A stretch of DNA of 34,732 nucleotides from Rhodospirillales bacterium (GTDB taxonomy: Bacteria > Pseudomonadota > Alphaproteobacteria > Rhodospirillales > 2-12-FULL-67-15): NCBI GenBank assembly GCA_009693905.1, contig SHWG01000006.1:1-34732 (forward strand), written 5' to 3'. The notes beneath the pieces are model-generated. The model saw only the letters and a program-made list of their open reading frames with translations. It made no database searches and had not been told where the DNA came from. Numbering within the stretch: the stretch's first letter is position 1; each line of letters starts with the position of its first letter. Position numbers and translations under genes: made by a program. Below are positions 9,508-19,858 of this stretch, piece after piece.

Positions 9508-10275
9508 TCAGCCGATCTTTTGCAAAAGCGCGTCCACGATCGCCGCGAGCCGCGCCAGGTCGGCCGGCTCCGAGAGGCGATGGCGGCCGCCCTTGACCAG
9601 GGTTATCTCCACGTCCGCGCTCGCGAGCCGCTCGGCGAGCTTGAGCGACGTCCGCCAGGGCACGTCGTGGTCTTCGAGGCCGTGGATCAGGCGCACCGGC
9701 ACGGAGGCGGCGATCGGCGCGCGCAGCAGGAGATGCTTCCGCCCTTCCTCGATCAGGCGCTGCGTGATGACGCAGGGCTCGGGGTCGTAAGCGCTCGGCA
9801 TGACGATCTGGCCGTCGCGGGCCATGCGTTCGCGGGCGTCGGCATCGAGGACGTCGTGCACCAGGTCCTCGGTGAAGTCCGGGGCGGCGGCGATGCCGAC
9901 GAGACCCGCGATCCTTCCGGGTCGCGCGCGCGCGAGCAGGAGCGCAATCCAGCCGCCCATGCTCGATCCGACCAGGACCTGCGGTCCCTGGGTGACGCGA
10001 TCGAGCACCAAGAGCGCGTCCTCGGTCCAGCGGCCGATGGTTCCGTCCGCGAACGCGCCCGAGGATAGTCCGTGGCCGGTATAGTCGAAGCGGACAAAGG
10101 CCCGGCCTTGCGCGCGGCAGAGAGATTCGACCGCCAGCGCTTTCCCTCCGGTCATGTCCGAGCGGAACCCGGTCAGGAACATCGTTCCCGGCCCCTTGCC
10201 CGGCGTTTGGCGGTAAGCGATAGTCGCCCCGTCGGGGGCGGCCAGCAGCGCGGGCTTTGCGGTCGAATCGTCCAT
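9508..10275 (-). CDS. alpha/beta hydrolase
   Basis: MDDSTAKPALLAAPDGATIAYRQTPGKGPGTMFLTGFRSDMTGGKA; FDYTGHGLSSG; VGSSMGGWIALLLA nucleophile elbow; HGLEDHDVPW. The longer ORF extension upstream is spurious. Confidence 0.88.
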   Translation of the reverse strand: MDDSTAKPALLAAPDGATIAYRQTPGKGPGTMFLTGFRSDMTGGKALAVESLCRAQGRAFVRFDYTGHGLSSGAFADGTIGRWTEDALLVLDRVTQGPQVLVGSSMGGWIALLLARARPGRIAGLVGIAAAPDFTEDLVHDVLDADARERMARDGQIVMPSAYDPEPCVITQRLIEEGRKHLLLRAPIAASVPVRLIHGLEDHDVPWRTSLKLAERLASADVEITLVKGGRHRLSEPADLARLAAIVDALLQKIG

Positions 10276-10341
10276 AGGAAAACTTTCCGATGACGCTTGC
10301 TCGGAACCGGGGGCGCTTGCACGAAACAATGACGGTCGACG

Positions 10342-11583
10342 ATGGAACCCCCGCACAATAACCCACAATCGCCGTCCGCGCAGCCGATCAAGACCCCGCC
10401 CGGGTCGCGGGAGAAGGATGAATCCCGTTTTGCCACGGTGCTGCAGGTCCTGCCCGCGCTCGGCGCCGCGGGCGGGGTCGAACGCGGCACGGTCGAGGTC
10501 GCCGAAGCGATCGTGCGCGCCGGGGGCCGGGCGCTGGTCGTCTCGTCCGGCGGGCCGCTGGTGCGCGCGGTCGAAAGGGCCGGCGCGGTCCATGTCGCGC
10601 TGCCGGTGGCGAGCAAGAACCCCTTCGTCATGCACGCCAACGCCGGTCGGCTTGCGGCGCTGATCGAGCGCGAAGGCGTGGATATCGTGCACGCGCGCTC
10701 GCGGGCGCCGGCCTGGAGCGCGTGGATGGCCGCGCGCCGCACCGGGCGCCGGTTCGTCACCACGTTCCACGGCACCTACGGCGGGGCGAACTGGTTCAAG
10801 CGCCGCTACAACGCCATCATGACGCGGGGCGCGCGGGTCATCGCCATATCCGCCTTCATCGCCGGCCACATTCAGCAGCTCTACGGCGTTCCGTCCGAGC
10901 GCATCCGCATCGTCCATCGCGGCGTCGACCTCGGCCGCTTCGACTCGAAGCTGGTGACGGCGGAAAGGGTGGTGAAGCTCGCGACCGCCTGGCGGCTGAC
11001 CGATGGCCTGCCGGTGGTGATGCTGCCGGCCAGGCTCACGCGCTGGAAAGGTCAAACCGTGTTCCTCGACGCCATCGCCCGGCTCGGCCGGAGCGACGTG
11101 CGCGCGGTGCTGGTCGGCGGCGCCGAGGCGCGCGCGGGCTTCCACGCCGAGCTGGAGGGACAGATCGCCCGCCTCGGGCTCGAAAGCGTGGTCCGGCTGG
11201 TGGGCCAATGCAACGACATGCCGGCCGCCTACATGCTCGCCGACGTGGTGGTTTCCGCCTCGATCGAACCGGAAGCCTTCGGCCGCGTCGTCGCCGAGGC
11301 CCAGGCGATGGGCCGCCCGATCATCGCCACCGATCACGGCGGCGCCAAGGAATGCGTGATCGCGGGCGAGACCGGCTGGCTGGTGGCGCCGAACGACGCC
11401 GACGCGCTGGCCGAGGCGATCCGCCGCACGCTCGCGCTCGGGCCGGACGCGCGGCGCGCGCTCGCGGCCCGCGCCGTCGCCCACATCGCCGCGAATTTCT
11501 CCAAGGAGGCGATGTGCGCCAAGACCCTCGCCGTCTATGACGAGGTCATGGCCGCGCCGGGCGCGCAGGCGCCAAAACCATGA
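10342..11583 (+). CDS. glycosyltransferase family 4
   Basis: VLQVLPALGAAGGVERGTVEVAEAI; VMLPARLTRWKGQTVFLDAIARL; SIEPEAFGRVVAEAQAMGRPIIATDHGGAKE. Confidence 0.93.
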   Translation: MEPPHNNPQSPSAQPIKTPPGSREKDESRFATVLQVLPALGAAGGVERGTVEVAEAIVRAGGRALVVSSGGPLVRAVERAGAVHVALPVASKNPFVMHANAGRLAALIEREGVDIVHARSRAPAWSAWMAARRTGRRFVTTFHGTYGGANWFKRRYNAIMTRGARVIAISAFIAGHIQQLYGVPSERIRIVHRGVDLGRFDSKLVTAERVVKLATAWRLTDGLPVVMLPARLTRWKGQTVFLDAIARLGRSDVRAVLVGGAEARAGFHAELEGQIARLGLESVVRLVGQCNDMPAAYMLADVVVSASIEPEAFGRVVAEAQAMGRPIIATDHGGAKECVIAGETGWLVAPNDADALAEAIRRTLALGPDARRALAARAVAHIAANFSKEAMCAKTLAVYDEVMAAPGAQAPKP

Positions 11584-11718
11584 CCCGGCGGCGAATTTCG
11601 CGCCCGGTTTTTTTATCTTGGCGGCATGCGCCGCCGGGCGCGCAGGCGCCAAAACCATGACCCGGCGGCGAATTTCGCGCCCAGTTTTTTTATCTTGGCG
11701 GCATGCGCCGCCGGGCGC
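11555..11718. repeat. 77-bp tandem duplication (2 full units plus about 10 bp of a third)
   Basis: Units 11555-11631 and 11632-11708 (CGCCGGGCGCGCAGGCGCCAAAACCATGACCCGGCGGCGAATTTCGCGCCCrGTTTTTTTATCTTGGCGGCATGCGC) differ at one base by eye; partial third unit at 11709-11718. Confidence 0.97.
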
Positions 11719-11721
11719 CGA

Positions 11722-12672
11722 ATGAACGAACCGGCGCGGAAAATACTGGTCATTAAGCTTGGCGCGCTTGGCGACTTCGTCCAGGCGCTCAACGCCTGCG
11801 CCTTCATCCGCCGCCATTACGAATCGGACCGAATCGTACTGCTCACCACGGCAACCTTCGCCGATCTCGCCCGCGCGAGCGGCTTGTTCGACGACATCGA
11901 ACTCGACGCGCGGCCGAAGGCGCACCAGGGGTTCGCGTGGCTGGCGAACCGCCGGTTCTTGCGCGCCGGCCGCTTCACCCGCGCCTACGATCTCCAGACG
12001 TCGGATCGCTCGTCGTTCTACTTTCGCCTGTTTTGGCCGGGGCCCTATCCCGAATGGTCGGGGATCGCGCCCGGCTGTTCGCATCCCCACACCAACCCTG
12101 GTCGCGACTTGATGCACACCCTCGATCGCCAGGCGGAGCAGTTGCGCATGGCCGGCATCAATGAAGCCGAGGCGCGCCCCCCCGACGTTTCCTTTCTTCA
12201 CGCGGATACCTCCCGCTTCGGGCTTGGCCCCCGGTATGCCTTGCTGGTTCCGGGGGGCGCGGCGCACCGGCCGGACAAGCGCTGGCCGCCGGAACGCTTC
12301 GCCGCCGTCGCGACCGAGCTCGCGGGGTCTGGCGTCGCGCCGGTCCTGCTCGGCATCGCCCGGGAAGCGCCCCTGACCGGACGGATCCGCGCGCTTTGCC
12401 CGGCGGCGGTCGATCTCGCCGGCCGGACCGGGTTTGCCGATATCGCCGCACTGGCCCGCCATGCGGCGGGCGCGATCGGCAACGACACCGGGCCGATGCA
12501 CCTGATCGCGGCCACGGGGTGTCCGTCGGTGGTCCTGTTTTCCGCCGCGTCCGACCCGGCGCTCTGCGCCCCGCGCGGTTCCCGGGTGACGGCGCTCCGG
12601 CGCGATCCTCTGGCCGCGCTAGGGTCCGGCGAGGTGCTCGGGGCGTTGCGTGGATTCGGCGTCGTTTCTTGA
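11722..12672 (+). CDS. glycosyltransferase family 9 (ADP-heptose:LPS heptosyltransferase-like)
   Basis: [74 protein letters not shown]. Confidence 0.92.
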   Translation: MNEPARKILVIKLGALGDFVQALNACAFIRRHYESDRIVLLTTATFADLARASGLFDDIELDARPKAHQGFAWLANRRFLRAGRFTRAYDLQTSDRSSFYFRLFWPGPYPEWSGIAPGCSHPHTNPGRDLMHTLDRQAEQLRMAGINEAEARPPDVSFLHADTSRFGLGPRYALLVPGGAAHRPDKRWPPERFAAVATELAGSGVAPVLLGIAREAPLTGRIRALCPAAVDLAGRTGFADIAALARHAAGAIGNDTGPMHLIAATGCPSVVLFSAASDPALCAPRGSRVTALRRDPLAALGSGEVLGALRGFGVVS

Positions 12673-12696
12673 CAGCCGCGCCGCCCTCTTTACAGT
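12669..12696 (+). promoter_or_regulatory. candidate sigma70-type promoter for thrS
   Basis: TTGACA (12669-12674), 16-bp spacer, TACAGT (12691-12696); -10 ends 8 nt before the ATG at 12705. Confidence 0.45.
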
Positions 12697-12704
12697 CCGG
12701 CCGA

Positions 12705-14618
12705 ATGCCCGCGATCACTCTTCCCGACGGTAGCCGCCGCGACTTCGCCTCAAGCGTGACCGCCGCCGAGGTCGCGGCGGCAATCGGACCGGGGCTGGCC
12801 AAGGCCGCGCTGGCGGCGCGGGTGGACGGGGGGTTGCGCGATCTTTCGTATGTGATCGAAAAGGACTCGGGCGTCTCGATCGTCACCGCTAAGCATCCCG
12901 ACGGGCTCGAAATTCTCCGCCACGACTGCGCCCACGTGCTGGCGGAAGCGGTCAAGGAACTGTATCCCGAAACCCAGGTCACCATCGGCCCGACGATCGA
13001 GAACGGGTTCTACTACGACTTCGCGCGCAAGACCCCGTTCACCCCCGAGGATCTGGAAAAAATCGAATCGCGGATGCGCGAAATCGTGGAGCGCGACGAA
13101 AAAATCGTCCGCGAGGAATGGAATCGCGACGACGCGATCCGTTTCTTCAAGGGAATCGGCGAGCATTACAAGGCCCAGATCATCGAGGCGATTCCGCCCG
13201 GCGAAACCATCTCGCTCTATCGCCAGGGACAGTTCGTCGATCTCTGCCGGGGGCCGCACCTGCCCTCGACCGGGAAACTCGGCCGGGCGTTCAAGCTCAC
13301 CAAGCTCGCCGGCGCGTACTGGCGGGGCGATTCCAAGAACGAAATGCTCCAGCGCATCTATGGCACCTGCTGGCCGGACGAAAAGCAGCTCAAAGCCTAT
13401 CTCACCATGCTCGAAGAGGCCGAGAAGCGGGACCACCGCCGCCTCGGGCGCGAGATGGAGCTTTTCCACCTCCAGGACATCGCCGCCGGCTCGGTCTTCT
13501 GGCACCCCAAGGGCTGGACGCTCTATCGCACGATCCGGGATTACATGCGCCGGCGCCTCGTGGCCGCGGGCTACGTCGAAGTCAACACGCCCCAATTGGT
13601 CGACCGCGCGCTTTGGGAAGCTTCCGGTCATTGGGAAAAGTTCCGCGAGCACATGTTCACCGCGACGGCGGAAGAAGAAACCGTTCTCGCGCTCAAGCCC
13701 ATGAACTGCCCCTGCCACGTGCAGATTTTCAAGGTCGGGATCAAAAGCTACCGCGATTTGCCGCTGCGCATGGCCGAGTTCGGCTCCTGCCACCGCAACG
13801 AGCCCTCCGGCGCATTGCATGGCCTTATGCGCGTGCGCGCCTTCACCCAGGACGACGCCCACATCTTCTGCACCGAGGACCAGATCGTTTCCGAGACCCG
13901 CGCGTTCTGCGATCTGCTCGGCCGGGTCTATGCCGATTTCGGATTCACCGACATCGCGGTCAAGTATTCCGACCGCCCGGCCAAGCGCGCCGGCGCCGAC
14001 GCCATCTGGGACAAAGCCGAAGCCGCGCTCCGCCAGGCGACCGAGGCCGCCTCGCTCAAATGGACCCACAATCCGGGCGAAGGGGCGTTCTACGGCCCCA
14101 AGCTCGAATTCGTGTTGCGCGACGCCATCGGCCGGGACTGGCAATGCGGCACGCTCCAGGTGGATTTCGTTCTTCCCGAGCGGCTCGACGCCAACTACAT
14201 CGGCGAGGACGGCGCCAAGCACCGCCCGGTGATGCTGCACCGGGCGATCCTCGGTTCGTTCGAGCGCTTCATCGGCATCTTGATCGAAAACTACGCCGGC
14301 AAGTTTCCGTTCTGGCTCGCGCCGGTGCAGGCGGTGGTCGCGACCATCACCGACGAGGCCGACGCCTATGCCGCCCAGGTCCTGGCCGCGCTGGGCGCCG
14401 CGGGCGTCAAGGCCGAAGCGGACTTGCGCAACGAAAAGATCAACTACAAGGTCCGCGAACACAGCCTGGCCAAGGTGCCGGCGATCCTCGTCGTCGGCGG
14501 CCGCGAGGCGCGCGAGCGCACCGTGGCGCTGCGCCGGCTCGGCGGCGAGGCCCAAGAAGCCCTTGCGCTGCAAGAGGCCGTTGCTAGACTGGCCGCGGAA
14601 GCGCGGGGCCCGTCCTGA
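12705..14618 (+). CDS. thrS: threonyl-tRNA synthetase
   Basis: [17 protein letters not shown] domain; [49 protein letters not shown]-type class II core; [29 protein letters not shown]. Confidence 0.97.
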   Translation: MPAITLPDGSRRDFASSVTAAEVAAAIGPGLAKAALAARVDGGLRDLSYVIEKDSGVSIVTAKHPDGLEILRHDCAHVLAEAVKELYPETQVTIGPTIENGFYYDFARKTPFTPEDLEKIESRMREIVERDEKIVREEWNRDDAIRFFKGIGEHYKAQIIEAIPPGETISLYRQGQFVDLCRGPHLPSTGKLGRAFKLTKLAGAYWRGDSKNEMLQRIYGTCWPDEKQLKAYLTMLEEAEKRDHRRLGREMELFHLQDIAAGSVFWHPKGWTLYRTIRDYMRRRLVAAGYVEVNTPQLVDRALWEASGHWEKFREHMFTATAEEETVLALKPMNCPCHVQIFKVGIKSYRDLPLRMAEFGSCHRNEPSGALHGLMRVRAFTQDDAHIFCTEDQIVSETRAFCDLLGRVYADFGFTDIAVKYSDRPAKRAGADAIWDKAEAALRQATEAASLKWTHNPGEGAFYGPKLEFVLRDAIGRDWQCGTLQVDFVLPERLDANYIGEDGAKHRPVMLHRAILGSFERFIGILIENYAGKFPFWLAPVQAVVATITDEADAYAAQVLAALGAAGVKAEADLRNEKINYKVREHSLAKVPAILVVGGREARERTVALRRLGGEAQEALALQEAVARLAAEARGPS

Positions 14619-14664
14619 GGTTTCGGGGCGTTTTTCGTTCCGCGCGTAAAGAAAGGAGTTCCCC

Positions 14665-15204
14665 ATCGCTATTAGACGACCGCTTCCCCCGCCGCCCTCC
14701 CGCGAAGGGCCGCGCGTGAACGAGGATATCACCGCTCCCAAGATCCGGCTGGTCGGGCCGGAAGGCCAAATGATCGGCGTCGTGACGGCGGCCGAGGCGA
14801 TCGAGAAGGCCGGCGAATACGGCCTCGATCTGATCGAGATTTCCCCCAACGCCGATCCGCCCGTCTGCAAGATCATCGACTACGGCAAATTCAAATACGA
14901 AATCCAGAAAAAGAAGAACGAAGCGCGCAAGAAGCAGAAGGTCATCGAGATCAAGGAGATCAAGATGCGCCCGGGGATCAACGCACACGATTACCAGGTG
15001 AAGATGCGGAGTGTGCGGCGCTTCCTCGACGAAGGCGACAAGGTCAAGATGACCATCCGCTTTCGCGGCCGCGAAATGGTCCACATGGAACTTGGCACGA
15101 AAGTGCTGGACCGCATCCGCGCCGAGATCGACGCAATCGCCAAGATCGAGCAGTTCCCCCGCACCGAAGGCCGGATGATGACCATGGTGATCGCGCCCAA
15201 ATAA
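14665..15204 (+). CDS. infC: translation initiation factor IF-3 (start proposed at ATC 14665 rather than GTG 14716)
   Basis: Core NEDITAPKIRLVGPEGQMIGVVTAAEAIEKAGEYGLDLIEISPNADPPVCKIIDYGKFKYE. Upstream in-frame IAIRRPLPPPPSREGPRVNED preceded by AAGGAG at 14653-14658, 6 nt before ATC. Confidence 0.95.
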   Translation: MAIRRPLPPPPSREGPRVNEDITAPKIRLVGPEGQMIGVVTAAEAIEKAGEYGLDLIEISPNADPPVCKIIDYGKFKYEIQKKKNEARKKQKVIEIKEIKMRPGINAHDYQVKMRSVRRFLDEGDKVKMTIRFRGREMVHMELGTKVLDRIRAEIDAIAKIEQFPRTEGRMMTMVIAPK

Positions 15205-15261
15205 ACCGGCGTCGCGGCTGAAAAGCTGCCCTGAACCCCTGGTTTATGCGGCTTCTCGCCC

Positions 15262-15291
15262 TTGTCAGGACGGGGGGATGGGGGCTATAAA
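15262..15291 (+). promoter_or_regulatory. candidate promoter for rpmI-rplT
   Basis: TTGTCA (15262-15267), 18-bp spacer, TATAAA (15286-15291), inside the 277-bp infC-rpmI gap. Confidence 0.5.
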
Positions 15292-15481
15292 CCCGGCCTT
15301 CCGCCGGCCCATCTTTGTCTTGGAAGGGGCGGCGGAGCGGGCGGACCAGGCGAAGGCCAAAGGGGATTCCCTTGGGCCGGGCATGCCTCGCCCCCTTCCA
15401 CCCCGCGCCCAGGTCCGGGGCGCAACATAAATGGACGCGGCGGGACTCGCCGCCGCGCCCCATTTCCGAAAGGATAGCGAA

Positions 15482-15679
15482 ATGCCCAAACTCAAGTCCA
15501 AATCCAGCGCCAAGAAGCGCTTCAAGCTGACCGCGACCGGCAAGGTCATGGCCGCCGCCTCGCGCCGCCGTCACGGCTTGAGCAAGCGCAGCAAGAAAAT
15601 GAAACGCCAGTCCCGCGGCTCGATGATTCTCTGCGCCGCCGACGCCAAGCTGGTGAAATCCTACCTCTATCACCGCTGA
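15482..15679 (+). CDS. rpmI: 50S ribosomal protein L35
   Basis: [46 protein letters not shown]; 65 aa. Confidence 0.97.
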   Translation: MPKLKSKSSAKKRFKLTATGKVMAAASRRRHGLSKRSKKMKRQSRGSMILCAADAKLVKSYLYHR

Positions 15680-15694
15680 TCGGGGGAGAATTTC

Positions 15695-16060
15695 ATGGCC
15701 CGCGTCAAACGGGGCGTGACTGCTCACGCCCGGCACAAAAAGCTCCTCAAGCGGGCGACCGGCTATCGCGGCCGCGCCAAGAACGCCTTTCGCATCGCGA
15801 TCGAGAAGGTCGAAAAGGGGCTTCGTTACGCCTACCGCGACCGGAAAAACCGCAAGCGCAATTTCCGCGCGCTCTGGATTCAACGCATCAACGCCGGCGC
15901 CCGCGCCCACGGCATGACCTATTCGCGCCTGATCGCCGGGCTGGCCAAGGCCGGGATCGTGCTCGACCGCAAGGTTCTCGCCGACCTCGCGGTGCGCGAG
16001 CCGGAAGCGTTTAAAGTGCTGGTCGACCAAGCCGGAGCCGCGCTCGCCAAGTCCGCGTAG
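15695..16060 (+). CDS. rplT: 50S ribosomal protein L20
   Basis: [67 protein letters not shown]. Confidence 0.98.
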   Translation: MARVKRGVTAHARHKKLLKRATGYRGRAKNAFRIAIEKVEKGLRYAYRDRKNRKRNFRALWIQRINAGARAHGMTYSRLIAGLAKAGIVLDRKVLADLAVREPEAFKVLVDQAGAALAKSA

Positions 16061-16086
16061 GGATTTTTCCATACCCGTCGGGAAGG

Positions 16087-16123
16087 GGAGCCGGCCTAGC
16101 CAACTAGGCCAGACTCCTTTTTT
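16087..16123 (+). terminator. Rho-independent terminator/attenuator-like hairpin between rplT and pheS
   Basis: GGAGCCGGCCTAGCCAACTAGGCCAGACTCCTTTTTT: GGCCTAG/CTAGGCC plus GGAG/CTCC stems, then T6. Confidence 0.85.
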
Positions 16124-16158
16124 CGCTGCGCCAACGGAATCCACGGAACCGACCGACG

Positions 16159-17292
16159 ATGCCCACGCCCGCCGCCGATCTTGAAAAACTGAAAGCCGAT
16201 CTGGCCGCCGAGATCGCGACGGCCGGCGATGCCGACGCGATCGAGAAGATCCGCGTCGCCGCGCTCGGGCGCAAGGGAACCGTCACCGAATTGATGAAGA
16301 CGCTGGGCGCGCTTTCGCCCGACGAGCGGAGAGGGCGCGGCGCGGCGCTCAACGCCCTCAAGGACGAGGTTGCCGCCGCGATCGAGGCCCGCGCCGCCGC
16401 CATCGGCGGCGCCGCGCTCGATCGGAAACTCGCCTCCGAATCGGTGGACGTGACCCTGCCCGCGCGCCCCGAGCGCGCCGGGTGCATCCATCCCGTCAGT
16501 CAGACGATCGACGAGGTCGTCGCCATTCTCGGCGACATCGGGTTCACGCTTGCCGAAGGGCCCGACATCGAGGACGACTGGTACAATTTCACCGCCCTCA
16601 ACATTCCGCCCGATCATCCCGCGCGCCAGGAGCACGACACGTTCTATCTTCCCGGCGAGCGCAGCTCGCCCGGCGGCCCGGCGCGCGTGGTGCTGCGCAC
16701 CCACACCTCGCCGGTGCAAATCCGCGCCATGATGCGGGCCAAGCCGCCGTTCCGCATCATCGTGCCGGGGCGCACCTACCGCTGCGATTCGGACATGACC
16801 CATTCGCCCATGTTCCACCAGGTCGAGGGACTGGTGATCGACGAAGCCACCCACATGGGGCACCTCAAAAGCTGCCTGATCGAATTCTGCCGCGCCTATT
16901 TCGGGATTGAGAATCTTCCGGTGCGCTTCCGCGCGTCTTATTTTCCGTTCACCGAGCCTTCGGCCGAGGTCGACATCGGCTGCACCCGCGCCGACGGAAC
17001 CTTGCGGATCGGTTCCGGCGACGGGCGGGCTCGCGTCGCGCGGGATGCGCACGACGACTGGCTCGAGATTCTCGGCTGCGGCATGGTCAATCCGAAGGTG
17101 CTGGCGAATTGCGGCATCGATCCCGCCCGCTACCAGGGTTTCGCCTTCGGGATGGGGATCGAGCGGATCGCCATGCTCAAGTACGGAATCCCCGACCTGC
17201 GCACGTTCTACGAATCCGACTTGCGCTGGCTCAGGCACTACGGCTTCGCCGCGCTCGCTCAGCCGAGCCTGACCGGGGGGCTGGCCCCATGA
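16159..17292 (+). CDS. pheS: phenylalanyl-tRNA synthetase alpha subunit
   Basis: [93 protein letters not shown]. Confidence 0.97.
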   Translation: MPTPAADLEKLKADLAAEIATAGDADAIEKIRVAALGRKGTVTELMKTLGALSPDERRGRGAALNALKDEVAAAIEARAAAIGGAALDRKLASESVDVTLPARPERAGCIHPVSQTIDEVVAILGDIGFTLAEGPDIEDDWYNFTALNIPPDHPARQEHDTFYLPGERSSPGGPARVVLRTHTSPVQIRAMMRAKPPFRIIVPGRTYRCDSDMTHSPMFHQVEGLVIDEATHMGHLKSCLIEFCRAYFGIENLPVRFRASYFPFTEPSAEVDIGCTRADGTLRIGSGDGRARVARDAHDDWLEILGCGMVNPKVLANCGIDPARYQGFAFGMGIERIAMLKYGIPDLRTFYESDLRWLRHYGFAALAQPSLTGGLAP

Positions 17293-19694
17293 AGCTCACG
17301 CTTGCCTGGCTCAAGGAGCATCTGGAAACCTCGGCCTCGATCGACGATCTCGCTCAGGCGTTGACTCGGATCGGGCTCGAGGTCGAGGATGTCCACGATC
17401 CGGCGCTTGCGTTCAAGGATTTCGTCGTCGCCCGGGTCGTCACCGCCGCGCCGCACCCGAACGCCGACCGGCTCAAGGTGTGCATGGTCGATACCGGCCG
17501 TGAAACGATCCAGGTCGTCTGCGGCGCGGCGAACGCTCGCGCCGGCCTCATCGGCGTGTTCGCGCCCGCCGGCAGCTTCGTTCCCGGAACCGCCGTGCAG
17601 CTCAAGAAAACCGCGATCCGCGGGGTCGAGAGCAACGGCATGTTGCTGTCCGAGCGCGAGCTCGGCCTGTCCGAGGCCCACGAGGGCATCGTCGAGCTGG
17701 CTGGCGCGCCAACCCTCGGCGCGCCCGCGGCCCAGGCGCTCGGTCGCGCCGATCCGGTGATCGAAATCGCCATCACCCCCAATCGCGGCGACTGCCTGGG
17801 GGTGCGCGGGATCGCGCGCGATCTCGCCGCCGCCGGGCTCGGGCGGCTGAAACCGCTCGCGTCCAAGCCGGTGCCCGGCGCCTACCCAAGCCCGATCGGC
17901 GTCGAGCTCGAGTTTCCCGAAGCCGCCCGCGCCGCCTGTCCCTACTTCGTCGGTCGCCACGTCCGGGGCTTGAAGAACGGCGAAAGTCCCGACTGGCTTA
18001 AAAAGTGCCTCGACGCGATCGGGCTGCGGCCGATCTCGGCGCTGGTGGACATCACCAACTTCATCACCTGCGACCTCGCCCGGCCGTTGCATGTTTTCGA
18101 CTCGGGCCAGATTTCAGGCTCGATCCGGGCCCGCCTCGCCCGTGCCGGCGAGACCCTCGCGGCGCTCAACGGCAAGACCTATGCGTTGGACGGGGAAATG
18201 ACCGTGATCGCCGACGACCGGGCCGCGCTTGGACTCGGCGGCGTCATCGGCGGGGAATCGTCGGGCGCGACGGCGGCGACAACCGAGGTCTTCGTCGAAT
18301 CCGCCTGGTTCGATCCGGCGCGCACGGCGGCGACCGGGCGGAAACTGGGGATACTCTCGGACGCGCGCTACCGCTTCGAGCGCGGCGTCGATCCCGCCTT
18401 GGTCAAGGACGGAATCGAAATCGCCACCCGCCTGATTCTCGATTTGTGCGGCGGCGAGCCCTCCGAGATCGTGGTCGCGGGGGCCGCGCCCGCGTGGCGG
18501 CGAACCATCGTGTTCAGGCCCGAGCGGGTTCGCACCCTCGCCGGTCTCGATCTCGCGCCGGCCGAAATCGAAAGGATTCTCGCTGCACTCGGATTTCAAG
18601 TTGCGCGCGAGGGCCATACGCTCGCGGTCATGCCGCCGTCGTGGCGTCCCGACATCGCAGGCGAGGCGTGTCTGGTCGAAGAAGTCGCGCGCATCCACGG
18701 CTACGACAAGATCCCGGCGGTGCCGCTGCCGCGCGCGAGCTATCTGCCCCGGCCGGCGCTGAACGAGGAGCAACGCCGCCGTGGCGTGGCCAGGCGGGCT
18801 CTCGCCGGCCGCGGTCTGGTCGAGGCGGTGACGTTTTCGTTCCTGCCGGCGGCGCAAGCGGCGCTGTTCGGCGGCGGGCAGGACTCGCTCCGCCTCGTCA
18901 ACCCGATCAGCGCGGATCTCGATTCCATGCGGCCCTCGCTGCTGCCGAATTTAATCGCGGCCTGGGCGCGCAACGCCGCGCGCGGGGTCGCCGACGCCGC
19001 GCTGTTCGAGGTCGGCCCCCAATACGCCGGAGCGGCGCCCGAGGATCAGTCGCACACCGCCGCCGGAATTCGCGCCGGTGCGGTTGCGGAGCGCTCTTGG
19101 GCGGCGCCTCCGCGCCCGGTGGACGCGTTCGACGCCAAGGCCGACGCGCTTGGCCTGCTCGCACTTCTCGAGATTCCGGCCGAGCGGCTGCAAACGTTCC
19201 CGGCCGCGCCGGCTTGGTATCATCCCGGGCGTTCGGGCGTTCTCGGTTTCGGGCCGAAAGCAACCCTCGCCGCGTTTGGCGAGATTGACCCCCGCGTCCT
19301 GAAGGCATTGGACGTCAAGGGCCCGGTGGTCGGCTTCGAGGTCTTTCTCGATGCGATTCCGGGGCCGAAGGAGGGTCGTGGTTCGGCGCGCTCGCTCCTG
19401 AAACTATCCCCGTTCCAGCCCCTGTCGCGCGATTTTGCCTTCGTGGCGGATGCGGGCGTGGCGGCGGAATCGCTGGTCCGTGCCGCGCTGGCCGCCGACA
19501 AAAAACTGATCGTCGAGGCCTTCGTCTTCGACGTTTTTTCAGGCACCGGCCTGCCGGCGGGAAAGAAATCCGTCGCCATCGGCGTTGTCCTCCAGCCCAC
19601 CGAGCGCACTTTGACCGATGCCGAAATCGCGGAGGTCGAGGGCCGTATCGTCGCCGCCGTCGGCCGGGCGACCGGCGCGACGTTGCGCGCCTAG
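17289..19694 (+). CDS. pheT: phenylalanyl-tRNA synthetase beta subunit
   Basis: [35 protein letters not shown]; tRNA-binding domain [12 protein letters not shown]; 801 aa; ATGA overlap with the pheS stop. Confidence 0.97.
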   Translation: MKLTLAWLKEHLETSASIDDLAQALTRIGLEVEDVHDPALAFKDFVVARVVTAAPHPNADRLKVCMVDTGRETIQVVCGAANARAGLIGVFAPAGSFVPGTAVQLKKTAIRGVESNGMLLSERELGLSEAHEGIVELAGAPTLGAPAAQALGRADPVIEIAITPNRGDCLGVRGIARDLAAAGLGRLKPLASKPVPGAYPSPIGVELEFPEAARAACPYFVGRHVRGLKNGESPDWLKKCLDAIGLRPISALVDITNFITCDLARPLHVFDSGQISGSIRARLARAGETLAALNGKTYALDGEMTVIADDRAALGLGGVIGGESSGATAATTEVFVESAWFDPARTAATGRKLGILSDARYRFERGVDPALVKDGIEIATRLILDLCGGEPSEIVVAGAAPAWRRTIVFRPERVRTLAGLDLAPAEIERILAALGFQVAREGHTLAVMPPSWRPDIAGEACLVEEVARIHGYDKIPAVPLPRASYLPRPALNEEQRRRGVARRALAGRGLVEAVTFSFLPAAQAALFGGGQDSLRLVNPISADLDSMRPSLLPNLIAAWARNAARGVADAALFEVGPQYAGAAPEDQSHTAAGIRAGAVAERSWAAPPRPVDAFDAKADALGLLALLEIPAERLQTFPAAPAWYHPGRSGVLGFGPKATLAAFGEIDPRVLKALDVKGPVVGFEVFLDAIPGPKEGRGSARSLLKLSPFQPLSRDFAFVADAGVAAESLVRAALAADKKLIVEAFVFDVFSGTGLPAGKKSVAIGVVLQPTERTLTDAEIAEVEGRIVAAVGRATGATLRA

Positions 19695-19820
19695 CCCTCA
19701 CCCTCCCGACCCTGACGGGCCGGGTCCCTCCCTCTCCCGTTTAGCTAAGGGAGAGGAGCTTAAAATTTCTTCCCTCTCACCCCCGCCACTTGCGGGGGGA
19801 GAGGGTAGGGTGAGGGGGCG
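19695..19820. repeat. dispersed CCCTCACCC/GGGTGAGGGG inverted-repeat element, copy 1
   Basis: Outer arms CCCTCACCCT...AGGGTGAGGG, inner CCCTCTCCC...GGGAGAGG and CCCCCGCCACTTGCGGGGGG; related to 31706-31812. Confidence 0.85.
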
Positions 19821-19858
19821 ACGCTACCTCATCGCAACCTGCCGGAGGTCCAACTCAC

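Noticed and set aside
9374-10366. 330-aa minus-strand ORF ending MRHSRVSGNPAFPEAWTPAFAGVT
   Set aside because: Off-frame reading of the alpha/beta hydrolase plus translation of an intergenic repeat; same for 7532..8341.
11537-11807. Short ORFs containing repeated peptides (RRRQNHDPAANFAP..FFILAACAAGR)
   Set aside because: Products of the 77-bp DNA duplication, whose period is not a multiple of 3; not a protein repeat.
10276-12501. N-terminal extension of ORF 9508..12501 (997 aa)
   Set aside because: The extension is antisense to the GT4 and GT9 genes; the real hydrolase starts at 10275.
12750-14876. 708-aa minus-strand ORF opposite thrS
   Set aside because: Antisense shadow of a high-GC coding gene; composition (R/G/A/D/H-rich) has no recognisable domain and thrS is unambiguous.
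16096-17238. 380-aa minus-strand ORF opposite pheS
   Set aside because: Antisense shadow of pheS; no domain signature.
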